Positions 15,805 through 18,975 of a stretch of 18,975 nucleotides of DNA are shown here, piece after piece. Every line of letters starts with the position of its first letter. Within the stretch, counting starts at the first letter, position 1. The stretch covers positions 1 through 18,975 of the forward strand of contig JADLFM010000032.1 of NCBI GenBank assembly GCA_020845495.1, in the 5' to 3' direction. The position numbers and the translations under genes are program-made. This stretch comes from Chloroflexota bacterium. Lineage in GTDB: Bacteria > Chloroflexota > UBA6077 > JACCZL01. Below the pieces are notes generated by a model. That model saw only the letters and a program-made list of their open reading frames with translations. It was not told the origin of the DNA and did no database searches.

Positions 15805-15831
15805 GGGGCGGGTGCAGCGTGCGCCCGCCCC
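15805..15831 (-). promoter_or_regulatory. GC-rich stem-loop in the fhs 5' leader
   Basis: Exact 8-bp arms GGGGCGGG/CCCGCCCC at 15805-15812 and 15824-15831, with an 11-base loop, ending 44 bases before the fhs start. On the fhs transcript the stem is followed by UUCUCUGUGCC, which is not a proper U-tract. A second stem (7-bp arms 15875-15881 and 15895-15901, purine-rich loop on the transcript) lies further upstream. Attenuation or translational control is possible but unproven. Confidence 0.35.
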
Positions 15832-16442
15832 GGCCATATGCAGGTACTGTAGCTGATAGGAAGCCTGACGGTGGGCGCTACCCCTCTTTTCCTCGTAGCG
15901 CGCTCGCGGGAGCCGTGTTGGGATTCCCAGATGGCGCGTCCACAGGACGTTATCGCCGGGTGGCTGCACCCGCTTGCGCACTCGTAGTCGGATCTGCCCC
16001 CGTCCGGGCAGCGTGCTGGATCTCCGTCTCGAAACGGCTCCTCATCAGAAGTTGCTAGTCGCTCGGAAACCGTTGTGCGCCTGGAGGCCGCTTCGCTAGC
16101 GCACATCCAGGGGAAAGCCTGTGGCTGTGCCGGCGTGCCCGCTCTGCCCTTCGGCGATCGATCGAGCACGCCGGTGTACGTATGCGTCGACTCCTGGGAT
16201 TACGCCACTGCTGCACAGCATGATTCGCGGGCACGACAGGGGCCGGCGGTCATGGCTCGCGAGAGTCCTGGCGGCCTCGATAACGCTCACCTTGCGTGAG
16301 CAGGCTCGCCGATGGAGCTCGCCTGGCTTACCTGCCGTGGCGCGGAGCGCCTGCACTGTCCACTTGCAGGACTCCAAAGAGGAGATGAATGGCGCGGCGG
16401 ATCCAGAGCATCTGCGTCCTCCGGTCTCCACCTTCTGGTTCT

Positions 16443-16464
16443 CAGGAGGCTCGCCCGCCTCCTG
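16443..16464 (-). terminator. Terminator-like hairpin after the GGDEF-EAL gene
   Basis: Perfect 8-bp arms CAGGAGGC/GCCTCCTG at 16443-16450 and 16457-16464 with a 6-base loop, starting 76 bases past the stop codon. No T-run follows, so the call is tentative. Confidence 0.4.
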
Positions 16465-16540
16465 GCACCATCATCGTAGCTCGCCCGTCGCGCTGGCGCC
16501 GGCTGACAGATGCCCCAGGCCGGCTGGGACGTCCGTCAGG

Positions 16541-18694
16541 CTAGCGGCCCCACTCACCACTCGCCGCACCGGCGATCAGCCGGGTGACCGCCTCAGCAGC
16601 GATGGGCGGCGACAAGTAATAGCCCTGCCCTCGGTCGCAGCCAGCCTCCAGCAAGAGCGCCAGTTGCTCGGTGGTCTCGATCCCCTCGGCGCAGACGGCT
16701 AGCCCAAGCGCACGGGCGAGCGCTGTCAATGCCCGCACCACTTCGACCGATTGTCGATCCAGCCGGCTGACGAGCGAGACATCGAACTTGAGGCATGCCA
16801 ACGGCGCCCGCCGCACCTGGGACAGCGAAGAGAGGCCGGCGCCAAAATCGTCGAGGGCGAGCCGGACGCCGAGCGCTCGAAGCGCCTGAAGCTTCTCGGG
16901 GATCGCGCGGGTATCGTCGAGCAGTGCCGCCTCTGTCAGCTCGAGTTGGAGTAGCGCGGGATTCAGGCCGCTCGCGGCCACTGCGCGCTCGACCTGTTGA
17001 ACGACGTCCGGCTGCTGAAGTTGGCGCGCGGATAAGTTGACGCCAAGGCCGAGCGGCGCATGGTTCGGGAACGCGTGCTGCCAGGCCTGAGCCTGTCGGC
17101 ATGCCTCCTCCAGCACCCACTGCCCGATTGGCACGATTGCGCCGGTCTCTTCGGCCATTGATAGGAAATCACGGGGTTGGAGCACGCCGCGCTCGGGGTG
17201 CTCCCAGCGTAGCAACGCTTCCACACCTGCGATCCGCCGAGTGATCAGATCGAATGTCGGCTGATACGCCAGCCGGAATGCACCTTGTTCCAGCGCGCCG
17301 CGTAGGTCGCTCTCCAGGCCGGCGCGCGCCACCCAGTCCGCCCGCATGCCTCCATCGAAGACGACGTACCGTCCCTTGCCCGCCGCTTTAGCACGGTACA
17401 TCGCCGCGTCGGCAAAACGGAGAAGATTCGGCGGCTCCGACTCGCCCGGCATCCCGAACGCGATGCCGATGCTGGTACCCACGTAGACATCCCGCCCGTC
17501 GAGCGGAAACGGCTCCTGGAGACGATCGAGGATGCGCTGCGCGACGCGCGTCGCCTCGTCGGCGTACGGGATGTCTTCAAGGAGGATGGTGAACTCGTCG
17601 CCGCCAAGACGTGCCACCGTATCGCCGGGGCGAACGCACGCCTTCAGGCGCTGCCCGAGTGCGACGAGCAGTTGATCGCCGGCCTGATGGCCGAACGTAT
17701 CGTTGACGCGCTTGAAGCCGTCCAGGTCGAGGAACATAACGGCCACGCCCACCTTGTTCCGCCGCGCGCCGGCCAGAGCGTGCTCGATGCTGTACATGAA
17801 CAGGACCCGGTTCGGCAGGCCAGTCAGTGGATCGAAAAACGCCTGACGCGCCAGTTGGTCCTCGAACGCCTTACGCTCGGTGACGTCGCGCGAGTTGACG
17901 ACGATTCCCTGGACCGCCGGATGATCGAGCAAATTGGCGCCGCTCGCCTCGAGGTGACGCCAGGAGCCATCGCGGTGACGCACACGGAAGTCGATGACGA
18001 CCGGAGCAGCGGCATTCGTCTCGGAGGCTGCGAAGGCGGCCGCCACACGTGAGGCGTCGTCAGGGTGGACGTAGTCGTACAGGCTGGCACCCGCCAGCGC
18101 GTCCGGCGCGTAGCCGAGCACTCGCTCGAGCGAGGGGCTGTGCCAGAGGATCGTCCCATCAGCCGCCAGGATCGACATGATGTCGGACGCGTTCTGCACC
18201 AGCGAACGAAAACGATCCTCGCTCTGGATCAACGCCGCCTCGGCCTGCTTGCGAGCGCTGATGTCGCGAGCGATCAGGACAACGCGGTCGTGCCCCTCAA
18301 CGCGGAGCCGGGTGACACCAACCTCGACGTCGACCCGGTGCCCGTGCTTGTGGACGACGGCTGTCTCGAAGTAGCTCGCCTCGAGGTTCCCACCCTCACT
18401 GGGACGAGCGCGCTCCAGCACACGCGCCCGCTCCGTCGCCGGAATGATCTCGAGGAGCGACGGCAGTGCTGCCAGTTCGTCGAAGCTGTACCCCAGCATC
18501 GTGCAGAGCGCATCGTTGGCGTACAGGATGCGCAGCCCCTCGGCAATGGCCAGCCCCTCGCCGATTTCCCGTTGGGCTTCGAGGAGCGCCTGGAACAACT
18601 CAGTACGGCGCCGAAGCAGATCCTCGAGACGTTCGGCCGACGGGGCGCGCCGGGGTGGCTGGCGCTTCGGCGGCGGGGCTTCGGACACGGCCAT
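16541..18694 (-). CDS. PAS-PAS-GGDEF-EAL cyclic-di-GMP enzyme
   Basis: 717 residues, no membrane segment, so cytoplasmic. Two PAS domains (~32-148 and ~159-278, each ended by a PAC-like stretch, IARDISARKQAE and VNSRDVTERKAFEDQ) are followed by a diguanylate cyclase domain (~285-445) and a phosphodiesterase domain (~458-708). The GGDEF motif is intact (364-368), with the product-inhibition RxxD site as RPGD (355-358), exactly five residues before it. The EAL domain keeps EALLRW (492-497), VNLSARQL, ELTE, the DDFGAGLSSL loop, LKFD, CAEGIET and GQGYYLSPP, so both halves could be active; which dominates cannot be told. The PAS domains probably tune activity in response to a ligand or partner. 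AGGA a few bases before the ATG supports the start. It is followed by a hairpin and a long non-coding stretch, so it is probably transcribed alone. Confidence 0.95.
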   Translation of the reverse strand: MAVSEAPPPKRQPPRRAPSAERLEDLLRRRTELFQALLEAQREIGEGLAIAEGLRILYANDALCTMLGYSFDELAALPSLLEIIPATERARVLERARPSEGGNLEASYFETAVVHKHGHRVDVEVGVTRLRVEGHDRVVLIARDISARKQAEAALIQSEDRFRSLVQNASDIMSILAADGTILWHSPSLERVLGYAPDALAGASLYDYVHPDDASRVAAAFAASETNAAAPVVIDFRVRHRDGSWRHLEASGANLLDHPAVQGIVVNSRDVTERKAFEDQLARQAFFDPLTGLPNRVLFMYSIEHALAGARRNKVGVAVMFLDLDGFKRVNDTFGHQAGDQLLVALGQRLKACVRPGDTVARLGGDEFTILLEDIPYADEATRVAQRILDRLQEPFPLDGRDVYVGTSIGIAFGMPGESEPPNLLRFADAAMYRAKAAGKGRYVVFDGGMRADWVARAGLESDLRGALEQGAFRLAYQPTFDLITRRIAGVEALLRWEHPERGVLQPRDFLSMAEETGAIVPIGQWVLEEACRQAQAWQHAFPNHAPLGLGVNLSARQLQQPDVVQQVERAVAASGLNPALLQLELTEAALLDDTRAIPEKLQALRALGVRLALDDFGAGLSSLSQVRRAPLACLKFDVSLVSRLDRQSVEVVRALTALARALGLAVCAEGIETTEQLALLLEAGCDRGQGYYLSPPIAAEAVTRLIAGAASGEWGR

Positions 18695-18975
18695 AGATCC
18701 TCAGGAGTCGACCATCAGCAGGGTGCTCGCGTCGAGGCGCCATCGAAACGACAACTCGTGCGGCCACAGCACGAAGCCGCCACAGCCGCGCAACACGGCC
18801 TTCGTGCTGCACCGGTTGGTCCTTCCATACTGTGCTGCATGAAACGCCAGTATCACGGCGGCATGATACTCGCCAGAGGCGAAGTCTTGCAGAAACGTAA
18901 CGCTACAGTCTCATCTCGGAGCCACAGTCGCCCGAGGCCCGGGGAGCGTCGCGCTGACCGAGGCGTCAGCGCGAC
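18695..18975 (-). promoter_or_regulatory. Hairpin-rich upstream region of the GGDEF-EAL gene
   Basis: 281 bases to the window edge, no convincing gene. Three inverted repeats: 18767-18776/18800-18809 (10 bp, plus three more pairs past a bulge), 18849-18855/18864-18870 (7 bp, 8-base loop) and 18948-18958/18965-18975 (11 bp, 6-base loop). The first two may belong to the gene's leader or operator; the last probably serves the neighbouring gene beyond the window. Confidence 0.45.
18948..18975. terminator. Terminator-like hairpin at the right edge of the window
   Basis: Exact 11-bp arms, GTCGCGCTGAC and its complement, around a 6-base loop. The second arm ends on the last base of the window, so a following T-run cannot be seen. 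It probably ends the gene lying to the right. Confidence 0.55.

Larger units (their letters stand above)
15761..16540. other. 780-base intergenic region without a recognisable gene
   Basis: Lies between fhs and the GGDEF-EAL gene, both on the minus strand. Frames on both strands encode no recognisable motif. It contains stem-loops in the fhs leader (15805-15831 and 15875-15901), a 6-bp inverted repeat at 15994-15999/16006-16011 and a terminator-like hairpin at 16443-16464. It does not match a tetrahydrofolate riboswitch as far as I can judge by eye. A small RNA or an unrecognised short gene cannot be excluded. Confidence 0.6.

Noticed and set aside
16121..16702. 193-residue plus-strand frame in the 780-base gap
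   Set aside because: It extends into antisense of the EAL domain and has no motif or good ribosome-binding site.
1..18975. CRISPR array, tRNA, rRNA or insertion sequence
   Set aside because: No regularly spaced direct repeats, no tRNA T-arm with cloverleaf context, and no transposase motif were found by eye. The only clear repeats are those listed.

Overview
The window is GC-rich. It most resembles a Chloroflexota genome, perhaps Thermomicrobia-like. That placement is an inference from protein style: an Ala/Pro/Ser-rich linker behind a lipobox, a very long Pro/Thr-rich spacer in a membrane-anchored CAP protein, GTG starts, and a complete LivJHMGF cassette. No rRNA or tRNA gene is present to confirm it.

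The left half is on the plus strand. It opens with the 3' part of a flagellin gene, closed by a strong hairpin terminator. After about 540 bases without a gene comes an ABC importer of the branched-chain amino acid / amide (HAAT) type: a Tat-type lipoprotein that binds substrate, two permeases and two ATPases, the last four tightly packed. The stop codon of the last ATPase lies in a perfect threefold 15-bp tandem repeat. Next come a small, histidine-rich secreted protein of lower GC content, a 54-bp perfect palindrome, and an OmpR-type response regulator overlapping its membrane histidine kinase. The kinase has an altered H-box.

The right half is on the minus strand and runs towards the kinase, so transcription converges at about 9,680 with only 11 bases between stop codons. 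In transcription order (right to left) it holds: a cytoplasmic PAS-PAS-GGDEF-EAL protein of cyclic-di-GMP metabolism; a 780-base stretch without a gene; formate--tetrahydrofolate ligase (fhs); an 823-residue membrane-anchored CAP-domain protein; a small cupin; and a secreted N-acetylmuramoyl-L-alanine amidase. Hairpins follow or precede several of these genes, so they are probably several transcription units rather than one operon.

Functional themes are nutrient uptake (Liv cassette), signalling (two-component pair, c-di-GMP enzyme), the cell surface (flagellin, CAP protein, amidase, secreted protein) and one-carbon metabolism (fhs). I see no clear undescribed multi-gene system, CRISPR array, transposase or prophage. 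The most unusual items are the 50-60 residue membrane insertion in LivH, the H-box lacking Thr-Pro, the His-rich secreted protein, the stop-codon triplication, the 54-bp palindrome and the hairpin-rich leaders of fhs and the GGDEF-EAL gene.
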